Part shown: positions 18,294 to 26,740 of the stretch, in pieces
Position numbering within the stretch: position 1 is the first letter of the stretch
How the letters are laid out: each line of letters begins with the position of its first letter
Source of the DNA: Pseudocoprococcus catus
GTDB lineage: Bacteria > Bacillota > Clostridia > Lachnospirales > Lachnospiraceae
Direction of reading: 5' to 3'
Assembly (NCBI RefSeq): GCF_902381825.1
Contig: NZ_LR698973.1
Span: 835,262-899,261, forward strand
Length of the DNA stretch: 64,000 bases
The notes under the pieces: model-generated
Told to the model about the DNA's origin: nothing
Databases searched by the model: none
Seen by the model: the letters and a program-made list of their open reading frames with translations, nothing else
Made by a program: the position numbers and the translations under genes

Positions 18294-19355
18294 ATGACAT
18301 TTTATCAGGAATTGCAGTTGAGTTCCGCAGGTTCCAAACAATTAATTAAAAACACAACAGATAAGAAGGAAAAACGCAGACATATTTTGATTTATAATTT
18401 TAAAGTCTATCTGGTCATGGCATTCTGTTTTGCATTGGTAACCTTATACAGCATGATCTTCGGATCGGACAATAGTGTAGCCGGGGTTGTTTTTCTGTTA
18501 GCACTTCTGGTGCTTCGCCAGGCGGATTTTGGTATTCGGACGCATCATGGTCTGCTGTGTATTGCCGGTATTTTTGCTATTTTGATCGTCGGACCGAGGG
18601 TCTCCAATATGGTCTCACCATGGGCGGCCTTTGTTATTAATATTGGCTGCATTTTTACATTAATGCTGCTTGGCTGCCACAATGTCATTATGTACAATCA
18701 TTCCACATTTGTGCTGGGATATTTATTGCTTCAGGGATATGATGTCACCGGCAGATCCTATTATCTGCGTGTTATCAGTCTGTTGGTGGGGATGCTGATT
18801 TGTATGGCTGTTTTTTATAAGAATCAGCGCAAGCGTCCTTACAGAAGACATTTTCTGGATATTTTCAGAGAATTCAATATTCGTTCGGCCAGAAACTGGT
18901 GGTACATCAAACTGACACTGGTGGTTTCAACAGCGTTGCTGATTTTCTCATTGCTAGGGCTGCCGAGAGCCATGTGGGCCGGCATTGCATGCATGTCCGT
19001 CTGTCTGCCGTTTTCGTCGGATATTGTCGAACGTGCCAAAAAGCGAGGTCCGTATAACATCGTCGGTTGTCTGATTTTCCTTGTATTGTATTACATACTT
19101 CCGCCATCCATGTATCCTTATATCGGCATCATTGGCGGAATCGGTGTTGGTTACTCTGCAGGATACGCATGGCAGACAGTATTCAATACCTTCGGCGCCC
19201 TCTCCATCGCTTCAGGCCTTTTTGGTGCGGCAGGAGCGGTCGCTCTCCGAATCGGCGCCAATGTCTTTGGTTCTGTTTATACTGTACTGTTCGATAAGGC
19301 TATGAATGGCCTTATACAACTGGTTAATAGCAGAGAATGCAGGAAAGCCGTATAA
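18294..19355 (+). CDS. FUSC-like integral membrane protein
   Basis: 353 residues. Two blocks of hydrophobic helices (about 35-165 and 205-320) are separated by a basic cytoplasmic stretch (KNQRKRPYRRHFLDIF), a layout seen in FUSC/aromatic-acid exporter family proteins. GLPRAMWAGIACMSVCLPF resembles the conserved second-block start of that family. A role in efflux of aromatic or weak organic acids is plausible given the MarR gene upstream, but no substrate-specific residue is recognised. GAAAGGATG precedes the ATG. Confidence 0.65.
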   Translation: MTFYQELQLSSAGSKQLIKNTTDKKEKRRHILIYNFKVYLVMAFCFALVTLYSMIFGSDNSVAGVVFLLALLVLRQADFGIRTHHGLLCIAGIFAILIVGPRVSNMVSPWAAFVINIGCIFTLMLLGCHNVIMYNHSTFVLGYLLLQGYDVTGRSYYLRVISLLVGMLICMAVFYKNQRKRPYRRHFLDIFREFNIRSARNWWYIKLTLVVSTALLIFSLLGLPRAMWAGIACMSVCLPFSSDIVERAKKRGPYNIVGCLIFLVLYYILPPSMYPYIGIIGGIGVGYSAGYAWQTVFNTFGALSIASGLFGAAGAVALRIGANVFGSVYTVLFDKAMNGLIQLVNSRECRKAV

Positions 19356-19502
19356 ATCTGTATTCTACATAGTTGATAAAAATAAAATCATAAGATATTT
19401 CTTACGGATGAAAAATAGTGTCGGTTATTTTTATTTAAAAGCTGTGACATTTGAATGAAGTCTAAATAAACAGCTGCGAAATTCATAGACTTCAGAAAAG
19501 GG

Positions 19503-19562
19503 AAAATAAAGCCAGACGTTGGCAGCGAGAGTGGCCTGCTATGAACTCTGGCTTTATTTTTT
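19503..19562. terminator. Bidirectional terminator between FUSC-like and MATE genes
   Basis: A perfect 14-bp stem (AAAATAAAGCCAGA and TCTGGCTTTATTTT) with a 30-base loop. A runs precede it and T runs follow it, so it can end transcripts from both convergent genes. Confidence 0.8.
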
Positions 19563-19591
19563 CTTTTGACAGAACCAGGAATTTCACAGCG

Positions 19592-20929
19592 TCAAATAAA
19601 GTAATTCTGTTTTCCCGGCCGGAAGAAATACCGTACATGCATGACCGTCGACAGGAGCAGTGTCAGAAACTCTGCCACCGGAATGGCAATCCATGCGCCG
19701 GTTAGATCGAGAAAAGCAGGCAGGATCAATAAGCATAATACAATAAATACAAGTGTTCGACAGAATGAAATAATGGCGGAGACAAGACCGTTGGATAAGG
19801 CGGTGAAGAATCCGGAGGAAGTAATGTTCAAACCGCTGAACAGAAAGTTAAAGGCAAAAATCTTAAATCCCGGAGCAGCCAGCCGGAAAGTATCCGCATC
19901 ATGTGTAAAGACGGAAACAATTGGTGTGGATAATGTAACGGCAGCAATCGTCAGAAGAACTGAGGAAATACCCACAAAGAGGAAAGCAATACGATGGATA
20001 TTTTTCAGTTCTTTTTTGTTGCCTGCGCCGTACTGGAAACCGACGATCGGTCCGATGCCGATGGAAAATCCAAGATAAAAGGCATTGAACAGGAACTGTC
20101 CGTACAGTAAAATCGTGATGGCAGCGACACCCTGTTCGCCGGCCAGACGCATCATGACAATATTGAACAGAAATGTAACGATGGCATTGGACAGCTGTGA
20201 GATCATTTCAGAGGAACCATTATAACAGGCCTGTCCAAGCTCCCTGAGATGGAGTCTGAAATGGGTGAAATGCAGAGAACCTTTCGAAAATGTAAAAAAC
20301 AGCAGGCCGGCGATAGCCGGAATAGATTGACCGATACCTGTGGCAAGGGCAGCACCGCTGATGCCCATCTGGCAAACAACGATAAAAACATAGTCCAAAA
20401 CGGCATTCAGGATACCTGCGATCATCGTCAGAACAAGGCCAAGGTTTGGTCGGCCTGCAGTAACAAAATAAGACTGAAACAGACATTGCAGGATGGCTGC
20501 CGGTGCAAAGCTGACGACGACAGAAAGGTAACTGTCGCAGTCAGCCAGCAGAAGATCGCTGGCTCCCAGGATCCTGGAGATAGAAGTCAGATTCATATGG
20601 GTCAGCACAAGAATGACAACACTGATGAGCAGACTGATGATCACAAACTGGGTCATACATTCCTTGGCTTCTTTATCTTTGCCTTCCCCCATGTAACGGC
20701 TGATAATGGCATTGCCACCGGTGCCCAGCATGGTGCCAATGGCAAAAACAATATTAATGATCGGGTAAACAATGTTTAAAGAAGATAAGGCGTTGCTGCC
20801 GACAAAACGTGAAATAAAAATACCATCGATAATCGTATACAACGACATAAACATCATCATAATGATGGAAGGTGCGGCAAATTTTAAGAGAGAAGCCGGT
20901 GTAAAATGGCCGTTAATTGAGTGACTCAT
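19592..20929 (-). CDS. MATE-family multidrug/cation efflux transporter
   Basis: 445 residues from MSHSINGHF at 20929, chosen because AAAGGA lies upstream on this strand and because a longer frame to 21139 runs through the promoter. About 12 membrane helices in two homologous halves are predicted. It resembles the MepA/NorM group, with conserved YTIIDGIFISRFVG near the first helix and GGNAIISRYMG. It should expel cationic drugs using Na+ or H+. It is divergent from a MerR regulator across a promoter with a 19-bp spacer, so induction by a bound ligand is likely. Confidence 0.9.
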   Translation of the reverse strand: MSHSINGHFTPASLLKFAAPSIIMMMFMSLYTIIDGIFISRFVGSNALSSLNIVYPIINIVFAIGTMLGTGGNAIISRYMGEGKDKEAKECMTQFVIISLLISVVILVLTHMNLTSISRILGASDLLLADCDSYLSVVVSFAPAAILQCLFQSYFVTAGRPNLGLVLTMIAGILNAVLDYVFIVVCQMGISGAALATGIGQSIPAIAGLLFFTFSKGSLHFTHFRLHLRELGQACYNGSSEMISQLSNAIVTFLFNIVMMRLAGEQGVAAITILLYGQFLFNAFYLGFSIGIGPIVGFQYGAGNKKELKNIHRIAFLFVGISSVLLTIAAVTLSTPIVSVFTHDADTFRLAAPGFKIFAFNFLFSGLNITSSGFFTALSNGLVSAIISFCRTLVFIVLCLLILPAFLDLTGAWIAIPVAEFLTLLLSTVMHVRYFFRPGKQNYFI

Positions 20930-20976
20930 AAATAAAATCCTTTCAAAAGATAGTGTAACTTTTATCAACATTTGAT

Positions 20977-21007
20977 AGAATATACTATGGGGTAACCCTA
21001 TAGTCAA
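20977..21007 (-). promoter_or_regulatory. MerR-type promoter/operator of the MATE gene
   Basis: Read on the minus strand: TTGACT (21007-21002), a 19-bp spacer, TATTCT (20982-20977). The overlong spacer contains an imperfect palindrome of the form CTATAGGG-TT-ACCCCATAG (20985-21003). A 19-bp spacer with a central dyad is the hallmark of promoters that MerR proteins activate by DNA distortion. The regulator is encoded immediately to the right. Confidence 0.85.
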
Positions 21008-21072
21008 GAGAGAATACAAATATTTACAATAGAATGTGTAAAAAGGCAGGAAAGTTTTGCAGGAGGGATAAA

Positions 21073-21900
21073 ATGGACAGGCATGAATATATGACAACGG
21101 GTGAATTCGCATCCGCCATGGGTGTTTCAAAGGATACATTGTTTCATTATGATGATATTGGTTTGTTTTGTCCAGAAAAGGTATCTGAAAACGGGTATCG
21201 ATATTATTCTATTTATCAGATAGAGACATTTGATACCATACGTATGCTGCGGGACCTGGGGATGCCTCTGAAAGAAATCAGAGATATGCTTGAGCATCGC
21301 AGCCCGGAGCGGGTGATGCATGTTTTTGCAGAGAGAGAGCAACAGATTGACAGAGAGATAGAAAAGCTAAGAGCGATGAAACAATGGCTGTCTAGGCGGC
21401 GGGAGAAAATTGCAGATGCAGAAAAAACAGATTTTTCGGAAGTAACGATTCAGGAATTTCCTGAGAGATACTATTTGTATGGGCATGTAGCGGATGGCCT
21501 GGAGAAATCCATCTATCGGAAAACCAGAGAGTTGATTGCGGAATTCAAGAGGTCGGGTATGCGGAGCGACTATGATGTAGCTTATATTCAATATGACGAA
21601 AATGTCCAAAAAGGGAAATTTACAGAGTATGATAACACGATTCTGCTGGTGGATGAGCGGCCTGCGACAGGTCAGTATGAGATTCTGCCGGGAGGCAGGT
21701 ATATTACTGCTTATCATGTAGGGCATTGGATGAATATTGGACAGACATATGAGCGATTGCTGCAATATAAAGAACGGCATCACTTAAAGACTGAGTCGTT
21801 TTATATTGAGCGGTATGTGGTGGACAATTTTATTGCCAAGGAAATAGAGGATTATGTAACTGAAGTAGCAGTGAGAATTTTGGATGCGAGTGACAGGTGA
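21073..21900 (+). CDS. MerR-family regulator with GyrI-like ligand domain
   Basis: 275 residues starting at MDRHEYMTTG (21073), with AGGAGGG 6 bases upstream; a longer frame to 21034 lacks a site. The N-terminal winged helix (about 5-75) has TGEFASAMGVSKDTLFHYDDIGLF and a second-helix wing NGYRYYS, followed by a coiled coil (about 80-120) and a BmrR/TipA-like GyrI effector domain (about 125-272). It most likely senses a cationic or hydrophobic drug and activates the divergent MATE gene. Confidence 0.93.
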   Translation: MDRHEYMTTGEFASAMGVSKDTLFHYDDIGLFCPEKVSENGYRYYSIYQIETFDTIRMLRDLGMPLKEIRDMLEHRSPERVMHVFAEREQQIDREIEKLRAMKQWLSRRREKIADAEKTDFSEVTIQEFPERYYLYGHVADGLEKSIYRKTRELIAEFKRSGMRSDYDVAYIQYDENVQKGKFTEYDNTILLVDERPATGQYEILPGGRYITAYHVGHWMNIGQTYERLLQYKERHHLKTESFYIERYVVDNFIAKEIEDYVTEVAVRILDASDR

Positions 21901-21955
21901 TCATTCAGGCAGCAGATGAATTGAAGAGAAACTTTGAATAGACAGGAGAAATCAG

Positions 21956-23011
21956 ATGAAGAATATACATGGCGGAGATATTTATCAATACAATAATATT
22001 CTGGATTTTTCAGCGAATATTAATCCGCTTGGGGCCCCGGAATCAGTGAATCGGTCAATTGCTGATGCCATCGGGCAAATTGGTCATTATCCGGAAATGT
22101 ACAGCGACAGCCTGCGAAAAGCCATCGGAGAGAAGTATCATATAGACAGCAGTCAGATCATTTGCGGAAATGGAGCGGCGGACGTTATTTATCGGTATGT
22201 GTATGCGGTAAGACCGAAGAAAATTCTGGTGACGGCACCTTGCTTTGCAGAATATGAGGGGGCCTGGAGAAGTCTTTGGGCATCACATGACGTACCTGAA
22301 GCAGTGGTATATGCTTTGAATCACCGGGATTTTTGCATCAAAGAAGATATTTTGACATTGATTGAACAGAAAATGCCGGATGTTGTATTTTTGTGTAATC
22401 CCAATAATCCGACAGGGGTTTTGATACCGGCACAGATTTTAACATCAATTGCTGAATGCTGCAGAGACAACAAAATCCGGTTGTTTCTGGATGAGTGTTT
22501 CCTGGATTTTACAGGGCGTGAAGAAGAAAATTCTCTGGTTAGGAAGTTGAAGGAATATCCGAATTTAATGATATTGAAAGCTTTTACAAAGATGTATGCC
22601 ATGGCCGGTGTCCGTCTGGGATTTGGTTTGACAGCGGATACAGAATTGGTTGATCGGATGTATCAGGCAGGGCCGCCATGGAATGTGTCAGTTCTGGCAA
22701 GTGCAGCAGGCAAAGCAGCCCTCAAAGAGGATGATTTTGTCAAAGAAACTGTGCAGTATATCAGAAAAGAAAAAGAATATTTGTATCAGACATTGGATAC
22801 ACTGAGGGTACGATATTGGAAAAGTGCAGTCAATTATATATTGCTGAAATCTGATAGAACGTTAAAAGAGCGTCTGATTACAGAAGGAATCCTCATCCGT
22901 GACTGCAGCAACTACAGAAATCTTTCGGAGGGATATTTCAGGATTGCAGTCAAAAGCCATGCGGATAATGAAAAATTAACCGCAGCGCTGAAAGTAGTTT
23001 TGGAGAGATAA
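21956..23011 (+). CDS. PLP-dependent aminotransferase, CobD/HisC-like
   Basis: 351 residues, fold type I. The N-terminus HGGDIYQYNNILDFSANINPLG matches L-threonine-O-3-phosphate decarboxylases (CobD) and related clostridial enzymes. PLP-site features: GNGAADVIYR, FLCNPNNPTGV, DECFLDF and the Schiff-base Lys in LKAFTKMYAMAGVRLGFG. CobD makes (R)-1-amino-2-propanol phosphate for cobalamin, but no cobalamin gene is adjacent, so a histidinol-phosphate aminotransferase or another aminotransferase role is possible. It starts 55 bp after the MerR gene (GACAGGAGAAATCAG before ATG). Confidence 0.85.
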   Translation: MKNIHGGDIYQYNNILDFSANINPLGAPESVNRSIADAIGQIGHYPEMYSDSLRKAIGEKYHIDSSQIICGNGAADVIYRYVYAVRPKKILVTAPCFAEYEGAWRSLWASHDVPEAVVYALNHRDFCIKEDILTLIEQKMPDVVFLCNPNNPTGVLIPAQILTSIAECCRDNKIRLFLDECFLDFTGREEENSLVRKLKEYPNLMILKAFTKMYAMAGVRLGFGLTADTELVDRMYQAGPPWNVSVLASAAGKAALKEDDFVKETVQYIRKEKEYLYQTLDTLRVRYWKSAVNYILLKSDRTLKERLITEGILIRDCSNYRNLSEGYFRIAVKSHADNEKLTAALKVVLER

Positions 23012-23091
23012 ATGAATTGGAGCAGCGAAATTACCGGAGAACGTTTGAATCGGCAGAATGAAAAAATTTTTGAGAAAATGATAAAAAGTGA

Positions 23092-23148
23092 TTGACAAAG
23101 GCGTAGGTTTGATGTATTATATCAATAACAGTAATGATTACTGTTATT
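23092..23148 (+). promoter_or_regulatory. Rubrerythrin promoter with PerR/Fur-like operator
   Basis: TTGACA (23092-23097), 17-bp spacer, TATTAT (23115-23120). Directly after the -10 lies a perfect 25-bp dyad, AATAACAGTAAT-G-ATTACTGTTATT (23124-23148). Its core resembles the 7-1-7 dyads of the Fur family (PerR consensus TTATAAT-N-ATTATAA). Placement over the transcription start indicates repression relieved by peroxide. Confidence 0.8.
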
Positions 23149-23204
23149 TGAAAAGACAGATACAACACAATATAAAGACAAATTAGGAAAAGGAGATTAT
23201 GATT

Positions 23205-23747
23205 ATGAAGAAATGGGTTTGTACAGTATGTGGTTATGTTTATGAAGGCGAGAATCCACCGGAATTTTGTCCAGTCTGCAAGCAGCCGGCCAGCAAGTTC
23301 AAGGAACAGTCCGAAGACAAGACATGGGCAGCAGAGCATGTTGTAGGCGTTGCTCAGGGTGCACCTGAAGATATCATGGCTGATTTAAGAGCGAACTTCG
23401 AAGGTGAATGTTCAGAGGTAGGTATGTATCTGGCAATGGCGCGTGTGGCGCACAGAGAAGGCTATCCTGAGATCGGTTTATACTGGGAGAAAGCCGCTTA
23501 TGAAGAGGCTGAACATGCAGCGAAGTTTGCAGAACTTCTTGGTGAAGTTGTCACAGACAGCACAAAGAAGAATCTGGAGATGAGAGTGGACGCTGAACAC
23601 GGCGCAACAGAAGGCAAGTTCGACCTTGCGAAACGTGCGAAAGCGCTGAACTTGGATGCTATCCACGACACAGTTCATGAGATGGCCCGCGACGAGGCTC
23701 GACATGGTAAGGCATTCGAAGGTCTGCTGAAGAGATACTTTGGCTAA
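23205..23747 (+). CDS. Reverse rubrerythrin (peroxide/oxygen reductase)
   Basis: 180 residues from MKKWVCTVC at 23205. This ATG is 9 bases from AGGAG, whereas the ATG at 23199 is only 3 bases away. The rubredoxin domain is N-terminal ([10 protein letters not shown] and CPVCKQP, about 6-40), the reverse of classical rubrerythrin, and is followed by a ferritin-like four-helix diiron domain (about 55-178) with [15 protein letters not shown] and ARDEARHGK ligands. Such revRbr proteins reduce H2O2 and O2 with NADH-derived electrons in clostridia. A PerR-like dyad controls it, and it ends in a terminator. Confidence 0.95.
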   Translation: MKKWVCTVCGYVYEGENPPEFCPVCKQPASKFKEQSEDKTWAAEHVVGVAQGAPEDIMADLRANFEGECSEVGMYLAMARVAHREGYPEIGLYWEKAAYEEAEHAAKFAELLGEVVTDSTKKNLEMRVDAEHGATEGKFDLAKRAKALNLDAIHDTVHEMARDEARHGKAFEGLLKRYFG

Positions 23748-23769
23748 TTAAAAATATTTAGAAAAAATT

Positions 23770-23812
23770 GCTCCATACAATTCTGTAACATGAATAGTAT
23801 GGGGCTTTTTTT
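23770..23812 (+). terminator. Rubrerythrin terminator
   Basis: A 9-bp stem (GCTCCATAC with GTATGGGGC, one G-T pair), an 18-base loop and seven T. Confidence 0.8.
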
Positions 23813-23854
23813 ATGTAATAGGAAATTCCGTTGGAATTCCCTATTACATAAAAA
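23808..23854. repeat. Long inverted repeat, possible mobile hairpin
   Basis: A 15-bp perfect stem (arms 23808-23822 and 23840-23854, TTTTTATGTAATAGG type) with an inner GGAAATTCC / GGAATTCC pair. It overlaps the T run of the rubrerythrin terminator. The following bases to 23943 contain further short GC-rich palindromic words (GCGCAGTTCGCG, CTCACGCGCGAAAG) and no gene. The ensemble looks like a dispersed intergenic repeat, but that needs a genome search. Confidence 0.5.
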
Positions 23855-24021
23855 GGCACTGTGTGCCAGAAAGCGCAGTTCGCGGAGAGGAATATATAGC
23901 GGTGCTATCCGCTCACGCGCGAAAGTGTGCGACAAGCGCATACTTTGTTCTTAGAATGAAAAAAGATTGACAAGTGCTGGGTTAGCGGATAAGGTATAGG
24001 ATAGGAGGAGAAAGTTGTGTT

Positions 24022-24879
24022 ATGAAGAAAATCAATTTTAATGAAGTCATAAAGGAAATTGTCATTTTGACGGTGGCAGTGGCGATCATTGCAGCTGCAG
24101 TTTATTTTTTCCTTGTACCGAGTCATACGTCCGTCAGCAGTATTTCCGGTCTGGGTATTGTCTTGGCGAATTTTGTGCCGCTGCCCTTGTCAGCGATTAC
24201 TATGATTTTGAATGTAGTACTGCTGATCATCGGTTTTTTGACATGCGGCAGGGAATTCGGTGTGAAAACCGTTTACACCAGTATTATGCTGCCTGTTTTT
24301 ATCGGTATTTTTGAAAAAGTGTTTGCGGGTTATGATTCCATGACAGGCAGTCAGGAACTGGATGTGATCTGCTATATTCTGGTTGTCAGCGTGGGATTAA
24401 GCATTTTGTTTAACCGCAATGCGTCTTCCGGCGGTCTTGATATTGTTGCCAAGATCATGAATAAATATTTGCGGATGGAGTTGGGGAAAGCCATGTCACT
24501 TTCAGGCATGTGTGTGGCATTGTCGGCAGCTCTTGTCTATGACAAAAAGACTGTAGTTCTGAGTATTCTCGGCACTTATTTCAACGGCATTGTGCTGGAT
24601 CATTTTATTTTTGACCACAATATCAAGCGCAGAGTCTGCATTATTACAGAGAAGGAAGAGGCGCTGAGACAGTTTATTATTCATGAGCTGCACAGCGGCG
24701 CAACGATTTATGAGGCCATTGGCGCTTATAATAAAGAGAAACACAATGAGATTATCACGATTGTTGATAAGAGCGAATATCAGAAACTGATGGCGTATAT
24801 CAATCATGAGGATCCGAAGGCCTTTATTACGGTTTATAATGTATCGCATATGCAGTATCAGCCGAAGGTGTGGGAATAG
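24022..24879 (+). CDS. YitT-family membrane protein with DUF2179 domain
   Basis: 285 residues. Five predicted membrane helices (about 10-175) typical of YitT are followed by a cytoplasmic C-terminal DUF2179 domain (about 205-275), with RRVCIITEKEE and the conserved HSGATIYEAIGAYN region. The transported compound of this family is not established. ATG follows AGGAGGAG by about 11 bases. It appears monocistronic. Confidence 0.85.
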   Translation: MKKINFNEVIKEIVILTVAVAIIAAAVYFFLVPSHTSVSSISGLGIVLANFVPLPLSAITMILNVVLLIIGFLTCGREFGVKTVYTSIMLPVFIGIFEKVFAGYDSMTGSQELDVICYILVVSVGLSILFNRNASSGGLDIVAKIMNKYLRMELGKAMSLSGMCVALSAALVYDKKTVVLSILGTYFNGIVLDHFIFDHNIKRRVCIITEKEEALRQFIIHELHSGATIYEAIGAYNKEKHNEIITIVDKSEYQKLMAYINHEDPKAFITVYNVSHMQYQPKVWE

Positions 24880-24966
24880 ATATTGTCGGGTTTTAAGTTT
24901 AAGGGGAACCGGCGATTGATTCCGCCGGTAAAATATAAAGAATAGAGATTACAGGAGGTAATGTTT

Positions 24967-25557
24967 ATGGAGTTTAAAGATGTTGTGTACGGACGCAGGT
25001 CGGTGAGAAAATTCAAGGATACACCGGTGGATGACAAAATTTTGGAAGAAATTGTAGATGCGGCCCTGTGGGCACCATCGGGAGTGAATCTCCAGCCATG
25101 GTATTATGTGGTTATACGTACACCTGAGAAGATGACAAGATTGAAAGAAATGATGAGCGTTGTTTCTGACAGGGATAGACCGCATCTGGAAGAACGTTTT
25201 TCTGCTCACCCGGAAGTTGTAAAGACGACACTTTCGTTCATCAGTACACTTGGCGGGGCGCCTGCGGTAGTACTGGCTTTCAGGGACAAGCCGGATTATA
25301 CATGGGCCCTTCTGGATGAAGGTGTTGTTCAGAGTGTTGCAGCTTCCATGGAGAATCTGGTTCTCAGTGCCTATGACCATGGTGTGTCCAGCTGTTGGAT
25401 GACAGCAGCAAACCAGGCTCATATGACAAAGGATCTCAGAGATGAATTTGCACCGGGACATGGTGAACTGGTGGGAATTATAGCTTTGGGATACAATGCA
25501 GCGGAGGAGGCGCCAAAGGCACCGAAGAGGAAAGCAGATAAGTTTGTGCTGATCTGA
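24967..25557 (+). CDS. Nitroreductase-family flavoprotein
   Basis: 196 residues from MEFKDVVYGRRSVR at 24967, where AGGAGG sits 8 bases upstream; the ATG at 24961 is only 2 bases from it. FMN-binding features of the nitroreductase fold: RRSVRKF near the N-terminus, APSGVNLQPWYYVV, and the C-terminal IIALGYNAAEEAPKAPKRK. It probably reduces nitro or quinone compounds with NAD(P)H; the physiological substrate is unknown. It lies just before the interrupted XRE gene. Confidence 0.9.
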   Translation: MEFKDVVYGRRSVRKFKDTPVDDKILEEIVDAALWAPSGVNLQPWYYVVIRTPEKMTRLKEMMSVVSDRDRPHLEERFSAHPEVVKTTLSFISTLGGAPAVVLAFRDKPDYTWALLDEGVVQSVAASMENLVLSAYDHGVSSCWMTAANQAHMTKDLRDEFAPGHGELVGIIALGYNAAEEAPKAPKRKADKFVLI

Positions 25558-25698
25558 CAATCACGTTTGTGACAGAGAGAGTTATTTTGAATTGGCAAAT
25601 TTATTGTAACTATGGGGCATCCATGGCAATTCTACCACGGAGAGGTGTTGATTTTTAGCTGGTCATGTTATGCTGAAAACGTAAAAAGGAGGATTGCC

Positions 25699-25820
25699 AT
25701 GGATACAGTTAAGATTGGAAAATATATTGCCGGAAAGAGAAAAGCCCTTGGAATGACGCAGGCACAGGTGGCAGAGAAACTGGGAATGAGTAACAAGTCC
25801 GTTTCCAAGTGGGAGCGGGG
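25699..25820 (+). pseudogene. XRE-family regulator, 5' part, interrupted by a mobile element
   Basis: ATG follows AAAGGAGG. The 41 or so residues encode a complete helix-turn-helix (IGKYIAGKRKALGMTQAQVAEKLGMSNKSVSKWE, given here in part as TQAQVAEKLGMSNKSVSKWE). The frame then runs into element DNA and stops at 25834-25836. The rest of the gene lies at 39660-40461. Joining the two sides restores a normal XRE sequence continuing CLPDVSVYMALCEILGISL in frame, so the gene was split by insertion. The truncated product keeps only the DNA-binding domain. Confidence 0.93.
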
Positions 25821-25824
25821 AGTT

Positions 25825-25841
25825 TCCCATAGTTAAAGATA
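25825..25841 (+). repeat. Left terminal inverted repeat of the element
   Basis: TCCCATAGTTAAAGATA. It matches the complement of the right-end copy at 39637-39653 (TCCCTTAATTAAAGATA when read inward) at 15 of 17 positions. These are probable recombinase-binding arms. Confidence 0.85.
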
Positions 25842-25986
25842 CCACACCAAATATGATGAACCCACGCTTATACACTACCAGCTATAATAAACCGCAAGGA
25901 CAGCAATTTGATGATACTGCTGTCCTTTCTTTTATAAAATTGCAGTACACATAAAAAAGCTGTAAAATGATAAATATATTTGTCCT

Positions 25987-26019
25987 TGTAACAATTCTCG
26001 GACATTTGCCTGTTATACT
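25987..26019 (+). promoter_or_regulatory. Autoregulated promoter of the element's two-component system
   Basis: A 22-bp box, TGTAACA-A-TTC-T-CGGACATTTG (25987-26008), lies 5 bp before TATACT (26014-26019). There is no good -35. The same box, 20 of 22 identical and with identical spacing to the -10, precedes the ABC transporter genes. It is most likely the site of the response regulator encoded next. Confidence 0.75.
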
Positions 26020-26047
26020 ATCTGCAAAAAGCAAAGGAAGTGAGAAT

Positions 26048-26740
26048 ATGGAGCAGATTTTAATTGTCGAGGACGACAGTTTTTTGAATAAGATGTTAGA
26101 CTATAACCTGACCGCAGACGGCTACGGCGTGACTTCTGCCCTAAATGCCAGAACCGCAGCCGAAGCCATCCGCCAGCGGGAATTTGATTTAGTGCTGCTG
26201 GACATCAACCTGCCGGACGGGAACGGTTTTGAACTGTGCAAGCTGATAAAGCCCCAGCACCCGGACACCATCGTAATATTCCTGACCGCCAACGATCAGG
26301 AGAGCGACCAGATACGGGGTTATGAGGTGGGCGCGGTGGACTACATCACAAAGCCCTTTGTGATCAGAGCCTTGCAGCGAAAAATCAAAGCCATGTTCGC
26401 CATGCTGGAACACCACAAACCAGCTAAAGACATTTACGACGATGGACGGCTGTTTCTGGACTTTTCAGAGCAGACGGCTTCCTTAAATGGAAAGCCTCTG
26501 ACTCTATCCCCGATGGAGTACAAAATGCTGAACCTGTTTCGCAAAAATCCCCGGCAAGTGCTGACTCGTGGACAGCTTTTGGAAAAGCTGTGGGATATAG
26601 ACGAGAAGTATGTGGACGAACACACCCTGACAACCTCCATCAGTCGGATTCGCAGCAAGATTGAATCCGACGGAGGTGCCCCCTACATCAAGACCGTTTA
26701 CGGCATGGGTTATCAATGGACGGGAGGCGAGGCAAAATGA
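26048..26740 (+). CDS. OmpR-family response regulator (BceR/VncR-like)
   Basis: 230 residues from MEQILIVEDD at 26048 (AAAGGAAGTGAG upstream; a longer frame to 25967 crosses the promoter). The receiver has the acidic pair EDD, phospho-acceptor Asp in LVLLDINLPDGNG (about residue 52), and Lys in YITKPF. The C-terminal winged helix (about 130-228) has the OmpR signature LSPMEYKMLNLF and VDEHTLTTSISRIRSKI. It overlaps the kinase gene by 4 bases. With the kinase it should switch on the adjacent exporter when a cell-wall-active peptide is present. Confidence 0.93.
   Translation: MEQILIVEDDSFLNKMLDYNLTADGYGVTSALNARTAAEAIRQREFDLVLLDINLPDGNGFELCKLIKPQHPDTIVIFLTANDQESDQIRGYEVGAVDYITKPFVIRALQRKIKAMFAMLEHHKPAKDIYDDGRLFLDFSEQTASLNGKPLTLSPMEYKMLNLFRKNPRQVLTRGQLLEKLWDIDEKYVDEHTLTTSISRIRSKIESDGGAPYIKTVYGMGYQWTGGEAK

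Noticed and set aside
20249..20779. 176-codon plus-strand frame inside the MATE gene
   Set aside because: Shadow of the MATE coding strand with low-complexity polar translation.
24949..25560. 203-codon minus-strand frame covering the nitroreductase
   Set aside because: Mirror of the nitroreductase gene, no recognisable domain or ribosome-binding site.
25811..25822. Insertion boundary at the second GGGAG (25818-25822)
   Set aside because: Joining there to GGGAG at 39650-39654 puts the XRE gene out of frame, whereas the colinear 10-bp alignment restores it.
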